Shown here: positions 26,200 through 36,524 of the stretch, in pieces
Layout of the letters: each line of letters begins with the position of its first letter
Numbering within the stretch: the stretch's first letter is position 1
From: Luteimonas sp. RC10
Lineage (GTDB): Bacteria; Pseudomonadota; Gammaproteobacteria; Xanthomonadales; Xanthomonadaceae
Length of the DNA stretch: 64,000 bases
Direction of reading: 5' to 3'
NCBI RefSeq assembly: GCF_014192745.1
Contig: NZ_JACHYJ010000010.1
Location: 1-64,000 of the forward strand
Position numbers and translations under genes: made by a program
Notes under the pieces: model-generated
Told to the model about the DNA's origin: nothing
The model's input: only the letters and a program-made list of their open reading frames with translations
The model's database searches: none

Positions 26200-27426
26200 T
26201 CAGGGATCACAAGTGACCCCGGCAAGCGCTGGCACTTCAGAAATTGCACGCTGACCCCGGTTCTGGTTTGTGGCCGTGTCGCCCCATTCCACCCGGTTGC
26301 GCCCCGCGTGCTTGCCGCGATAGAGCGCCGCGTCCGCTACCTGCATCGCCTGCTCCAGCGAGGCTTCGTCGTCGAAGCGTCCGGAGATGCCCACAGTGAC
26401 GGTGCAGTGCAAGGCCTCGCCATCCGGTGCCTGGCGCAGGATCGTCGACGCCACGGTCTGGCGGATGCGCTCGGCCACGCAGCCCGCGGTGGCCTCGTCG
26501 GCGCCTGGACAGACGACGGCGAACTCTTCCCCGCCCATCCGGCACACCAGATCCTCCGTGCGGACGGCCCCGCGCAGGACATCGCTGATGGCGCAGAGCA
26601 CGGCGTCGCCCGTGTGGTGACCGTATCGGTCGTTGATGCGCTTGAAGTGATCGAGATCGATCAGCAGCAGGCGAGCACCGTTCGGATGCGGCGGTTGCAG
26701 CTTGAGCGCTTCGCTCAAGCCGCGGCGGTTGAGCAACTGCGTCAGTGGATCGCGCGCTGCCATGTCGCCAAGCCGGTCGGTCAGGCGACGCAGCACCAGC
26801 CAGACGATAAATGGCGGAATGATGGTCGCCAGCGAACACATGTAGACATAGAAGGCCACCTGGAAGTGGCCATCCATGTGCAGCGTCGCCAGGCCGCCGG
26901 CCAGCAACTTGGTCAGTTTGATCGCATTCAGCACACCGATGCCGCCGATCAGCCCGGCCAGCAGCAGCGCCTCGGCGCGGAGATCGCGCGCGAACGTCCG
27001 CAGGCCCGCGACCAGCACGACCACCATGCCGCCGAACCACAGGGCGCAGGCCGCTGACAGCAGTGCGTAGCGGGCGACCGGTCCCCAGGCCCACGCCACC
27101 AGGATCTGCACGGCTGCATAGCCCAGCACGAGCGCGGCCAACGGCCGAACCAGCGGTGTCGGTCGGTCGAAGAAGCGCAGACCGCCCACGCTGTAGGCCA
27201 GCAGCGCGCCGAGCGTGAGCGCGTGATTGACCACGCCCATCCAGCTGCGCCCCACCGACCCTTCGAGCAACTGCAGCACGTAGGCAGCACCGAGGATCAG
27301 GTTGCCCACGGCGAACGCATCTGTCCCCATCTTGTCGCGGCCCAGGCGCCTGCCGATGAGCAGGAACAACACTGAAAAGCTCAACAGGTAGGCACACAGC
27401 ATGCCGACGAGAAGCTTGGCGATCAT
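26200..27426 (-). CDS. Membrane diguanylate cyclase (GGDEF)
   Basis: A 408-residue inner-membrane enzyme making cyclic di-GMP. Six or seven membrane helices (residues 1-215) form the sensor part. The GGDEF domain (about 225-383) has the active site Gly298-Gly-Glu-Glu-Phe302 and the inhibitory I-site Arg289-Thr-Glu-Asp292 exactly five residues before it, so it should be active and product-inhibited. The domain normally ends at AGRNRVEW; the extra 23 residues (TATNQNRG... to the stop) are encoded by repeat DNA at 26206-26264, indicating a repeat inserted at the 3' end and supplied a new stop codon. Confidence 0.92.
   Translation of the reverse strand: MIAKLLVGMLCAYLLSFSVLFLLIGRRLGRDKMGTDAFAVGNLILGAAYVLQLLEGSVGRSWMGVVNHALTLGALLAYSVGGLRFFDRPTPLVRPLAALVLGYAAVQILVAWAWGPVARYALLSAACALWFGGMVVVLVAGLRTFARDLRAEALLLAGLIGGIGVLNAIKLTKLLAGGLATLHMDGHFQVAFYVYMCSLATIIPPFIVWLVLRRLTDRLGDMAARDPLTQLLNRRGLSEALKLQPPHPNGARLLLIDLDHFKRINDRYGHHTGDAVLCAISDVLRGAVRTEDLVCRMGGEEFAVVCPGADEATAGCVAERIRQTVASTILRQAPDGEALHCTVTVGISGRFDDEASLEQAMQVADAALYRGKHAGRNRVEWGDTATNQNRGQRAISEVPALAGVTCDP
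26206..26264 (-). repeat. Half-copy of the GGGGTCAGAGTGCAATTTC repeat
   Basis: 26240-26264 matches one arm of the palindrome at 40349-40375 with two differences (CACG for CACT, TTCT for TTTT). A second TGACCCCGG lies at 26213-26221. The repeat overlaps the last codons of the diguanylate cyclase. Its end points are approximate. Confidence 0.65.
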
Positions 27427-27821
27427 AAGGCGCTCGAAGTCGGAACAAGGGCGAAGACTGGCCGCAGGTCTGCGCGCCGCATCCGCTGAATGGGACGCCG
27501 AAGTTCCCCCTTCGGCGCGCGCGTCTGGATGTCAGGACGGGCAGTCCTGCCCCGGCCGATTGGACGGCGACAGCTTAGTACCAGCGGCTGGGCAGCGGTG
27601 AACTTGAGCCTGCGTCGGCGTCCTGACGGTGCGCGAAGGGCTGGCCTTGGTTGCGCACGGTGCCGCTGGCCGGTTGTCGACGCTTCGCTTGGCCTGCCTG
27701 GCGGGTGGGCGCCTGGCCAGTTGTTCGTTTCATCCTGATCCCCGCCTGCGTGGTGCATGGTGTGGAGGCATCGGTCGCCGATGCCCAGTCGTGCCCTTTC
27801 ATCCACAAGGAGTTCGCCACC
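27427..27821. other. Intergenic region, 395 bases, with one hairpin
   Basis: No convincing gene on either strand. It separates the divergent diguanylate cyclase and FMN reductase genes and so must hold both promoters. The only clear structure is the inverted repeat CGCCGAAG / CTTCGGCG (27496-27517, loop TTCCCC), without a T-run. I see no repeat copy or RNA gene. Confidence 0.5.
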
Positions 27822-28382
27822 ATGCCCGCACCCAGAATCGCCGTGCTCGTCGGCAGCCTGCGCAAGGCGTCGATCAACCGTCGCCTGGCCCACGCCCTGG
27901 AACGCCTCGCGGCGGACCGCGCCGCGTTCGTGCATGTGGAGATCGGCGATCTGCCGCTCTACAACCAGGACGACGACGATGCGCCCGCGCCAGCCGTCGT
28001 GCGCCTGCGCGACGCGGTGCGCGGCGCCGACGCGGTGCTGTTCGTGACGCCCGAGTACAACCGATCGGTGCCCGGCGTGCTGAAAAATGCCATCGACCAT
28101 GGCTCGCGGCCCTACGGCCAGAGCGTGTGGGCCGGCAAGCCGGCTGGTGTGGTCGGGGCCTCGATCGGCAGCATCGGCTCCGCGCTTGCCCAGCAGCATC
28201 TGCGCAACATCCTCGCCTATCTCGACATGCCGACCCTCGGACAGCCGGAGGTCTTTCTGCATGCCAAGGATGGAGTTTTCGACGAGGATGGCGGCTTCGG
28301 TGCGGCCAGCCGCGACTTCATGCAGAGCTGGCTGGACGCCTACCTGGCATGGATCGCGTGTCACGGCGGGTCATCGCCCTAG
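27822..28382 (+). CDS. NADPH-dependent FMN reductase / chromate-quinone reductase family
   Basis: A 186-residue flavodoxin-like protein. LVGSLRKASINRRLA (residues 9-23) is the FMN phosphate-binding loop, and TPEYNRSVPGVLKNAIDHGSRP (about 76-97) is the family signature of YieF/ChrR/SsuE-type reductases. It reduces quinones, chromate or FMN with NAD(P)H. The ATG follows AAGGAG by eight bases, fixing the start. It is monocistronic, downstream of a long intergenic region. Confidence 0.93.
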   Translation: MPAPRIAVLVGSLRKASINRRLAHALERLAADRAAFVHVEIGDLPLYNQDDDDAPAPAVVRLRDAVRGADAVLFVTPEYNRSVPGVLKNAIDHGSRPYGQSVWAGKPAGVVGASIGSIGSALAQQHLRNILAYLDMPTLGQPEVFLHAKDGVFDEDGGFGAASRDFMQSWLDAYLAWIACHGGSSP

Positions 28383-28538
28383 GGGAGCACAGCGCCGGTG
28401 CCCTGCCTGGTGTCCTGGCGCAAGTTTTGAACGGCGCTCGGGAGCAGCTGACGTCGCCCGTGGCCGATTCCGGTACGCTTCACGCCGCTGCACGGCTGCC
28501 TTTGTCATGCAGGCAGCCCGTAAAGGTGACCGTCGGCA

Positions 28539-29366
28539 ATGCGATTCGAAGTGAACCCTCTGCGTCGTGCCTCGCGGCGGTGTCTTCCAGGCGCCGCCAT
28601 GCTGCTGGGGGTGATGTCCGGGTGCAGTTCCATCCTCGAATTTCCACAGAACGTGTCGACGTTCAACGACGGTTTCGGCAGTCCGCAACTCGATCATCAG
28701 GTGCGCACGGTGGAATCGGACGCCTACCTGGCGATGCCCGGCTACGGTCAGATTGTGGTCACGCTGCCGCCAGGCGTGACGCTGGGGCGGCAACCGCATG
28801 GCCGTCCGCCGGTGTCGGTGTCGTATGCCAAGAACCGTGCCGCTGGCCTGCGCGGGACGCGTTGGCGCAATCTGGACGTGCGTGGCGTCGCGCCCGATGC
28901 ACGTGGTGTGCTGCGCCTGCCGGTACCCCATATCGACGGCTATCGCCCGACATCGTTGCTGGTCTGGGTGCGGACACCGGAGGCCACAGGCGCGCGCGAC
29001 ATGCGCATCAACTTTGATCTGACCGAGACCTCGGTCATCGATCCGACGGATGCCGAAAGGCACGAGGCATTCTGGATGAACCATGATGGGCAGTGCCTGG
29101 ATCGCGGGCGCATCCAGCCGATCGAGTACGCCGACCAGCCGGACGCGATGATCGATGGCCGGCGCCATCCGATCCGATTCGATACCGCCCTCGATGGGCT
29201 GTGCGTGTTCCTGTTTCCACAGCAGCAGGCGATTGTCGCGACCGACACGCCGGGCCGGGTCTTGCGCTCGCCGGTGCGTGTCCGGATCCCCAAGGTCTAC
29301 CAGCATCCGCACTTCAGCAGCTACTGGCAGCCGTCCGCGTCCGACGCGCCCGCAAGCGCGGACTGA
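28539..29366 (+). CDS. Lipoprotein of unknown function
   Basis: A 275-residue lipoprotein: Arg-rich start, hydrophobic helix, lipobox VMSGC (Cys29) followed by SS. The body is beta-rich with repeated short strands (GQIVVTLPPGVTL, RGVLRLPVPHI, SLLVWVRTPE), an acidic segment (DLTETSVIDPTDAERHEAFW) and two cysteines. I do not recognise a family. The start at 28539 fits the lipoprotein signal. Codon use resembles a real gene. No operon partner is evident; the kinase gene downstream is convergent. Confidence 0.7.
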   Translation: MRFEVNPLRRASRRCLPGAAMLLGVMSGCSSILEFPQNVSTFNDGFGSPQLDHQVRTVESDAYLAMPGYGQIVVTLPPGVTLGRQPHGRPPVSVSYAKNRAAGLRGTRWRNLDVRGVAPDARGVLRLPVPHIDGYRPTSLLVWVRTPEATGARDMRINFDLTETSVIDPTDAERHEAFWMNHDGQCLDRGRIQPIEYADQPDAMIDGRRHPIRFDTALDGLCVFLFPQQQAIVATDTPGRVLRSPVRVRIPKVYQHPHFSSYWQPSASDAPASAD

Positions 29367-29441
29367 TCGGACGCGGCGACCGCAAGCGCGGCGAGGCGAG
29401 GTTTGCGGGGCGCTCTACGCCGCCGCGCGGCGCCTCCGGGC

Positions 29442-30389
29442 TCAGCCGCCCTTGCTCTCCAGCGAGTAGCCGAACTGCTGCCGGAACTGCAGCGAGAACT
29501 CTTCGTAGTCGAAGCGCTGGTTCTGGGTACCGGGATGCTCGACCTTCAGCGCGCCCATCAGGTTGCCGATGCGGCCGATGGTCAGCCAGTCGTAGCCCTT
29601 GTCGATGCCGAACAGCAGGCCGGCGCGGAAGGCATCGCCGCAGCCGGTCGGGTCGGTCACGCGGCGCTCGTGCGCGGGCGGCACGTCGTGGCTCTGGCCC
29701 TCGGCATGGATCACCACGCCCTTGGGGCCGCGCGTGCAGATGTAGGCGCGCACCTTGCCGGCGATGACCGTCTCGTCCCAGCCGGTGCGCTCCTGCAGCA
29801 GGTTGGACTCGTAGTCGTTGACGATCACATAGTCCGCCAGCTCGATGAACTGGCGCAGCTCGTCGCCGTTGAACAGCGGCATCGCCTGGCCCGGGTCGAA
29901 GACGAACGGAGTGCCGGCCTCGGCGAACTCGCGTGCGTTCTGCAGCATGCCCTCGCGGCCGTCGGGACCGACCAGGCCGATGGTCACCCCGGGCACGTCC
30001 TTCACGTGGTTCTCGTGGCTGCGCATCATCGCGCCCGGGTGGAAGGCGGTGATTTGGTTGTTGTCGTGGTCGGTGGTGATGAACGCCTGGGGCGTGAACA
30101 GCTCGGGGATCTCGCGCACATAGTCGAGCGTGATGCCCAGTTCGGTGAACCATTCGCGATAAGGGCCGAAATCCTGGCCCACGGTGCCCATCGGGATCGG
30201 GTGGCCGCCGAGCAGCTTCAGGTTGTAGGCGATGTTGCCGGCGCAGCCGCCGAACTCGCGGCGCATGCGCGGCACCAGAAACGAGACGTTCAGGATGTGC
30301 ACTTTGTCCGGAAGGATGTGGTTCTTGAACTGGTCCGGAAACACCATGATGGTGTCGTAGGCCAGGGAACCGCAGATCAATGCAGACAT
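29442..30389 (-). CDS. PfkB family sugar/adenosine kinase
   Basis: A 315-residue ribokinase-fold protein. PfkB signature 1 is EFGGCAGNIAYNLKLLGG (residues about 48-65) and signature 2 is DPTGCGDAFRAGLL with catalytic Asp (about 252-265). NDYESNLL and the overall shape resemble bacterial adenosine/inosine-guanosine kinases. Substrate is not certain; a nucleoside or ribose is likely. The ATG at 30389 is the family start. It is divergent from mreB, an association conserved in xanthomonads but of unknown meaning. Confidence 0.85.
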   Translation of the reverse strand: MSALICGSLAYDTIMVFPDQFKNHILPDKVHILNVSFLVPRMRREFGGCAGNIAYNLKLLGGHPIPMGTVGQDFGPYREWFTELGITLDYVREIPELFTPQAFITTDHDNNQITAFHPGAMMRSHENHVKDVPGVTIGLVGPDGREGMLQNAREFAEAGTPFVFDPGQAMPLFNGDELRQFIELADYVIVNDYESNLLQERTGWDETVIAGKVRAYICTRGPKGVVIHAEGQSHDVPPAHERRVTDPTGCGDAFRAGLLFGIDKGYDWLTIGRIGNLMGALKVEHPGTQNQRFDYEEFSLQFRQQFGYSLESKGG

Positions 30390-30591
30390 CGCGCGCAACT
30401 CGTCATCGTCGAAGGCCGGTTAGTTTACGTTAACCCGGCGCACGCCGGGCCCGATGCGGGCCGGCCAGGGGCGGCCCAGGCCGGCGCCGCCGCGGGGGAA
30501 CGCCCTGCGGGAAGCGCGATCGGGCTGTCTGGACGGGCGCCATACGGGGCGTTCGGGGCGCCGCGGGTGACCGGCTTTTTTGCTAGGCTAG

Positions 30592-31671
<1,080 letters not shown>

Positions 31672-31828
31672 CCGCGCGGCGCCATCGGCAGTGCCGGCGG
31701 TCGAGGAGCTGGTGTCCCGTCCTCGCTGCAGGCATGAGGGGCCCGCCCCGCCGTCCGCCCGGTCCCAGGTCGCTGGCGTCCCGTCGCCGCGGGACTGACG
31801 ATCGACTCCCATCAGGACAACACGCCCG

Positions 31829-32851
31829 ATGTCGTCTTCCAGCTCACCGGCTCCCCGATCTGGCGACGTGTCCGGCACGCTGCGGCTGCTGGCCTACCTG
31901 GCGCTGTCGTGCGTGCTGATCGTCATGGACCACCGCGGTAGCTGGCTGTCGGAGGCCAGGCACCAGGCGGCGGTCATCGTCCAGCCGCTGTGGTGGCTGG
32001 CCGGCCTGCCCTCGCGTCTGGGCACGAGCATGCGCAACGACGCGGCGACCCGCTCCCAACTGGCCGAGGACAACCGCCGGCTGCGCAACGAACTGCTGGT
32101 ACTCAACGCCCGCCAGGCCCGCCTGCGGGTCGAGGCGACCGAGAACGCCCGCCTGCGGCGCCTGCTCGGCGCGGTCGGGCAGGGCAATCTGGACGTGCAA
32201 CTGGCGCCGGTCCTCGACGTCGACCAGGATCCGACGCGGCAGCGGCTGCTGCTCGATGCGGGGACCCGCAACGGCGTGCGCACCGGACAGAGCGTCATCG
32301 ACGCCGGCGGCCTGCTCGGGCAGGTCATCGCGACGACGTCCACCACCGCGACCGTGCTGCTGGTGACCGATCTCGAACATGCGGTGCCGGTGGTCGTGGC
32401 GCGGAATGGCGTGCGCCTGGTCGCCTACGGCAGCGGGCATGCCGATGCGCTGCTGCTGCGCAACGTGCCGCTGTCGGCCGATGTCCAGGTCGGCGATGCG
32501 CTGGTCACCTCGGGGCTGGGCGGCCGGTTCCCGCCGGGGTTCCCGGTCGGCACGATCGCCTCGCTCGAGCCCGACGACAGCCGCGCATTCCTGATCGGCC
32601 GCCTGACACCGGCCGCGCAGTTCGACCGCGGCCGCGACGTGTTGCTGCTGCGCGACGAGGTTGTGCCGGTGACCACCGCCGACCTGGATGCGGCCGCGGC
32701 CGAGCGCGAGGCCGCAGCGCGCGCCAGGGCGGAAGCCGCCGCTGCCGAGGCCGCCACAGACGGTGCGCAGACTGGCGCGGTGGACGGCGCAGCCGCGGCG
32801 ACGCCGGCCGCGACCGAGCCCGCACCGCCTGTCCAGAGGCCCACGCCATGA
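31829..32851 (+). CDS. mreC: Rod shape-determining protein MreC
   Basis: A 340-residue bitopic protein: cytoplasmic start, one membrane helix (about residues 19-38), a periplasmic coiled coil (about 70-115, QLAEDNRRLRNELLVLNARQ), and the two-barrel MreC domain with TGLVLTSGLGGRFPPGFPVG-type ending. It links MreB filaments to PBP2. The C-terminal 60 residues are an Ala/Glu/Pro-rich extension typical of this family of bacteria. The stop overlaps mreD (ATGA). Confidence 0.96.
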   Translation: MSSSSSPAPRSGDVSGTLRLLAYLALSCVLIVMDHRGSWLSEARHQAAVIVQPLWWLAGLPSRLGTSMRNDAATRSQLAEDNRRLRNELLVLNARQARLRVEATENARLRRLLGAVGQGNLDVQLAPVLDVDQDPTRQRLLLDAGTRNGVRTGQSVIDAGGLLGQVIATTSTTATVLLVTDLEHAVPVVVARNGVRLVAYGSGHADALLLRNVPLSADVQVGDALVTSGLGGRFPPGFPVGTIASLEPDDSRAFLIGRLTPAAQFDRGRDVLLLRDEVVPVTTADLDAAAAEREAAARARAEAAAAEAATDGAQTGAVDGAAAATPAATEPAPPVQRPTP

Positions 32852-33327
32852 TCCGCCGTCGCAAACGCTGGTTGCTGCCGGTGAGCCTGCTGGCCGCGAT
32901 GCTGCTCGGCCTGCTGCCGCTGCCGGCCGGCCTGCAGCCGCTGCGCCCGTTCTGGCTGGCGCTGGTGGTCGCCTACTGGGTGATCGAGGACCCCGACCGC
33001 GCGGGCCTGGGCCTGGCGTTCTCGGTCGGCCTGATCTCCGATCTCGCGTTCGGCGGTCTGCTGGGCGAGCAAGCGCTGCGACTGGTGGTGATGAGCTTCA
33101 TCCTGCAGCGCTTCCGCTCGCAGCTGCGCTTTTTCCCGGTCGCCCAGCAGGCGGCCGCGGTCGGCGGGCTGCTGCTCAACGACCGCATCGTCAGTGCCGC
33201 GATCCACGGCGCCCTGGGCCTGCCGCAGCTGCCCTGGACGTACTGGATCGCACCGCTGCTGGGCATGCTGCTGTGGGCGCCGCTGTACCTGGTCATGGAC
33301 GCACTGCGCTTCGGGCGCCGGACCTGA
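32848..33327 (+). CDS. mreD: Rod shape-determining protein MreD
   Basis: A 159-residue inner-membrane protein with about five membrane helices. RPFWLALVVAYWVIEDP and GLAFSVGLISDLAFGGLLGEQAL are the MreD signatures. It completes the MreBCD elongasome scaffold. It overlaps mreC by four bases and lies six bases before mrdA, so the three are co-translated. Confidence 0.95.
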   Translation: MIRRRKRWLLPVSLLAAMLLGLLPLPAGLQPLRPFWLALVVAYWVIEDPDRAGLGLAFSVGLISDLAFGGLLGEQALRLVVMSFILQRFRSQLRFFPVAQQAAAVGGLLLNDRIVSAAIHGALGLPQLPWTYWIAPLLGMLLWAPLYLVMDALRFGRRT

Positions 33328-33333
33328 CCGCAT

Positions 33334-35352
33334 ATGGCCGGGCGTCGTCGTTCGAATGTCCGCAACAACGCCGCCGAGGCCGCGGCGTTCGCGCGTCGTG
33401 CATTGCTGGGCTTCGTGCTGGTCGTGGCCGCGCTCGCGGTGCTCGCCGGCTGGTACTTCAAGCTGCAGGTGATCGACCATGAGGTCTACGCCAAACGCTC
33501 GGAGGCCAATCGCATCAAGCCGCGTCCGGTGGTGCCGGGTCGCGGGCTGATCTACGACCGGCAAGGCCGCATCCTGGCCAGCAACGAGCAGGCCTACCGG
33601 CTCGATGTCACGCCCGAGGAGGCCGGCGACCCCCGGCAACTGGTCGCCGACCTGTCGCGCATCATCGCCCTGTCGCCCGACGACATCGCGCGCTTCGAGC
33701 GCGAGCGCAAGGCGCAGCGCGGGTTCCGGCCGGTGACGCTGAAGCTGCGCATCAGCGAGGACGAGATGGCGCGCTTTGCGATCGACCGCTGGCGCTTCCC
33801 GGGCGTGGAAGTCGTGCCCTATCTCAACCGCCACTACCCTTACGGCGACCTGTTCGCGCACGTGGTCGGCTATGTCGGCCGCACCGACGACAGCGACATC
33901 GAGCGCTACGGCCAGGCGCATCTGCTGTTCCCGCAGACCGGGCGGACCGGGCTGGAGCGGTACTACGACGAGCAGTTGCGCGGCAAGATCGGCTACGAAC
34001 AGGTCGAGACCAACGTGGAGGGCCGCGCGCTGCGCCGGCTCGGCCTGGTGCCGGCGACCGCGGGCACCGATCTGCGGCTGAGCATCGATGCCGAGCTGCA
34101 GCGCGCGATGGTGCTCGCCTTCGGCGGCCTGCACGGCTCGGCGGTCGCGGTCGAGCCCAAGACCGGCCTGATCCTGGGCATGGTCAGCCTGCCGAGCTTC
34201 GATCCCAACCTGTTCGTCAACGGCATCTCGCATACCGACTACCGTCGGCTGATGGACGATCCGGCGCGGCCGCTGTTCAACCGCAACGTGCTCGGTGGCG
34301 GCCCGCCGGGCTCGACGATCAAGCCCCTGGTCGCGCTCGCCGGCCTCGACAGCGGCCTGCGCACGCCCGAGTACCGGGTGTTCTCCACCGGCGAGTTCTT
34401 CATCCCCGGCCAGCGGCGCGGTTACCGCGACGCCGGACGCGGTGGCGGCTGGACCGACCTGCGCGATTCGATCTCCCGGTCGGTCAACTATTACTACTAC
34501 CAGCTCGCCTACGAGATGGGCATCGAGCGCTTCGACCAGTACATGACGCGCTACGGCTTCGGTCGGCCCACCGGCATCGACCTGCTGGGCGAGAACCCCG
34601 GCGTGGTGCCGTCGCCGCGCTACAAGGCCCAGCGCAGCAAGGAGCCCTGGTACGCGGGCGAAACAGTCATCGCCGGCATCGGTCAGGGCTATTGGATCGC
34701 GACCGCGCTGCAACTGGCGCGCGGCACGTCTGCGATCGCCAACGGCGGCGTGCTCAACACCTTGCACCTGGCGGCCGAGCGCCGCGACGGCTTCGATGCG
34801 CCGTGGCGGCCGATCGCGCGCCCGCCGGGTGAGCGCATCACCGATCGCCCCGACCACCTGCGCGCCGTGCAGGAGGGGATGATGAACACGATCCATGGCC
34901 GCGGGTCGGCAACCGCGATGGCGCGCGGCGCGCAGTACCGCATGGCCGGCAAGACCGGTACCGCGCAGCGCGTGAGCCGCCGCGGCAACGCCAGCCTCGA
35001 TCCGCGTGCGCTGCCTTACCACCTGCGCCACCAGGCCTTGTTCGTCGGCTATGCGCCGGCCGAGGATCCGACCATCGCCGTCGCGGTGACCGTCGAGCAT
35101 GGCGGTTACGGCGGCACAGCGGCCGCGCCGATCGCGCGCCGGATCTTCGATGCCTGGCTGCTGGGCACGATGCCGGAGGTCGAAGTGGATCCGGTGACCG
35201 GGGCCCCGGCCGCGGTCGTCGCCGCCGCGCCTGGCGCCACACCGGCACGCGAGGTCTCGTTCGAGGGCGTCGTCGACGGCGTGCGCACGGTGCCGCCGGG
35301 CGCAGTTGCGTTGCCTGCGCCTGCGCCTGCGCCGGCGGAGGCGCGGCGATGA
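33334..35352 (+). CDS. mrdA: Penicillin-binding protein 2 (elongation transpeptidase)
   Basis: A 672-residue class B PBP that cross-links peptidoglycan during side-wall elongation. One N-terminal membrane helix (about 24-44), the pedestal/dimerisation domain with RGLIYDRQGRILASN, then the transpeptidase domain with nucleophile Ser327 in STIK (to Lys330), Ser383-Val-Asn385 (SVN) and Lys540-Thr-Gly-Thr. The last 40 residues are Ala/Pro-rich, an extension beyond the usual end. It works with RodA, whose start overlaps its stop (ATGA). Confidence 0.97.
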   Translation: MAGRRRSNVRNNAAEAAAFARRALLGFVLVVAALAVLAGWYFKLQVIDHEVYAKRSEANRIKPRPVVPGRGLIYDRQGRILASNEQAYRLDVTPEEAGDPRQLVADLSRIIALSPDDIARFERERKAQRGFRPVTLKLRISEDEMARFAIDRWRFPGVEVVPYLNRHYPYGDLFAHVVGYVGRTDDSDIERYGQAHLLFPQTGRTGLERYYDEQLRGKIGYEQVETNVEGRALRRLGLVPATAGTDLRLSIDAELQRAMVLAFGGLHGSAVAVEPKTGLILGMVSLPSFDPNLFVNGISHTDYRRLMDDPARPLFNRNVLGGGPPGSTIKPLVALAGLDSGLRTPEYRVFSTGEFFIPGQRRGYRDAGRGGGWTDLRDSISRSVNYYYYQLAYEMGIERFDQYMTRYGFGRPTGIDLLGENPGVVPSPRYKAQRSKEPWYAGETVIAGIGQGYWIATALQLARGTSAIANGGVLNTLHLAAERRDGFDAPWRPIARPPGERITDRPDHLRAVQEGMMNTIHGRGSATAMARGAQYRMAGKTGTAQRVSRRGNASLDPRALPYHLRHQALFVGYAPAEDPTIAVAVTVEHGGYGGTAAAPIARRIFDAWLLGTMPEVEVDPVTGAPAAVVAAAPGATPAREVSFEGVVDGVRTVPPGAVALPAPAPAPAEARR

Positions 35353-36458
35353 AGGTGATCCTGCGCTGGTTGCTGGACCTGTGGCTGCGCTTCACGCGTA
35401 CGCTCGACTGGCCGTTGCTGGCGGCGCTGGTGGCGCTGATGGGCATCGGGCTGGCGGTGCTGCACAGCGCCAGCGGCAAGAACATGGCGATGGTCGGCTC
35501 CCAGGCCGGGCGCTACGCCGTGGGTCTGGGCGCGATGTGGCTGCTGTCGCGGATTCCGGCCGTGCAGTTGCGACGCTTCACGCCGCTGGCCTATGCCGCC
35601 TCGCTGCTGCCGTTGATCGCGGTGCTGTTCTTGGGCACCGGGCGCAGCGGCCAGCACTGGCTCAACCTGGGCGTGTTCTATGTGCAGCCGGCCGAGTTGA
35701 TGAAGCTCTCGCTGCCGATGATGGCGGCTTGGTGGCTGGGACAGCAGCCCACGCCGCCGCGACTGGGCGCGATCGCGGTTGCGGCCGCGATCATCGGCTT
35801 GCCCACCGGCCTGGTGCTGCTGCAGCCCGATCTGGGCACCGCGGTCCTGGTCGCCTCGGGCGGCGCGTTCGCGCTGTACCTGGCGGGCCTGTCGTGGTGG
35901 TGGTTCGTCGGCGGCGCCGCGGTCGCCGCGGTGGGCGCGCCCGCGGCCTGGTTCTGGTACCTGCAGCCCTACCAGAAGGACCGCATCCTGACCTTCCTCG
36001 ATCCCGAGTCTGACCCGCTGGGCACGGGCTGGAACATCATCCAGTCGCGGATCGCCATCGGCTCGGGCGGCTTGACCGGGCAGGGCTGGGGCGACGGTTC
36101 GCAATCCCATCTCAACTACGTGCCCGAGCACACGACCGACTTCGTGTTCGCGGTGCTCAGCGAGGAGTTCGGCTGGCTCGGGGTCGTGGTCGTACTGGCG
36201 CTCTACCTGTTCGTGATCGGTCGCTGCCTGTGGATCGCCAGCCAGGCGCGCGACGGCTTCTCGCGGCTGCTGGTCGGCAGCCTGGGCCTGGCGATGTCGG
36301 TGTACGTGGTCGTCAACGGCGGCATGATCTCGGGCCTGCTGCCGGTGGTCGGGGTGCCGATGCCGCTGCTCAGTTTCGGCGGGACCGCCGCGGTGTCGCT
36401 GCTTGCCGGCTTCGGCGTGGTGATGGCGGTGCAGGCGAGCGGCCTGCGGCGACGCTGA
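35349..36458 (+). CDS. rodA: Peptidoglycan glycosyltransferase RodA
   Basis: A 369-residue SEDS polymerase with about ten membrane helices that polymerises lipid II with PBP2. The signature HTTDFVFAVLSEEFGWLG (near residues 258-275) and the PLPLLSFGGTA motif near the end are intact. Overlap with mrdA by four bases shows coupling. Length is normal. mltB follows after 66 bases behind its own promoter candidate. Confidence 0.97.
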   Translation: MKVILRWLLDLWLRFTRTLDWPLLAALVALMGIGLAVLHSASGKNMAMVGSQAGRYAVGLGAMWLLSRIPAVQLRRFTPLAYAASLLPLIAVLFLGTGRSGQHWLNLGVFYVQPAELMKLSLPMMAAWWLGQQPTPPRLGAIAVAAAIIGLPTGLVLLQPDLGTAVLVASGGAFALYLAGLSWWWFVGGAAVAAVGAPAAWFWYLQPYQKDRILTFLDPESDPLGTGWNIIQSRIAIGSGGLTGQGWGDGSQSHLNYVPEHTTDFVFAVLSEEFGWLGVVVVLALYLFVIGRCLWIASQARDGFSRLLVGSLGLAMSVYVVVNGGMISGLLPVVGVPMPLLSFGGTAAVSLLAGFGVVMAVQASGLRRR

Positions 36459-36488
36459 CCGCGTCACAACGATGGCGGCGATGCAGTG

Positions 36489-36516
36489 TTGGCGTTGCGT
36501 GCACGCGTGCTACCCT
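36489..36516 (+). promoter_or_regulatory. Putative promoter for mltB
   Basis: TTGGCG (36489-36494) and TACCCT (36511-36516) are separated by 16 bases, and the mltB ATG begins eight bases after the -10. This predicts a leaderless or nearly leaderless transcript. No Shine-Dalgarno is present. Confidence 0.4.
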
Positions 36517-36524
36517 CGCCGCCG

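Noticed and set aside
27496-27517. Hairpin CGCCGAAG/CTTCGGCG as terminator
   Set aside because: No T-run on either side, and both flanking genes point away from it.
32425-35100. Open frame of 891 codons opposite mreC-mrdA
   Set aside because: Sequence is low-complexity (Arg, Ala, Gln rich) as expected for the antisense of high-GC genes; mreD and mrdA are certain.
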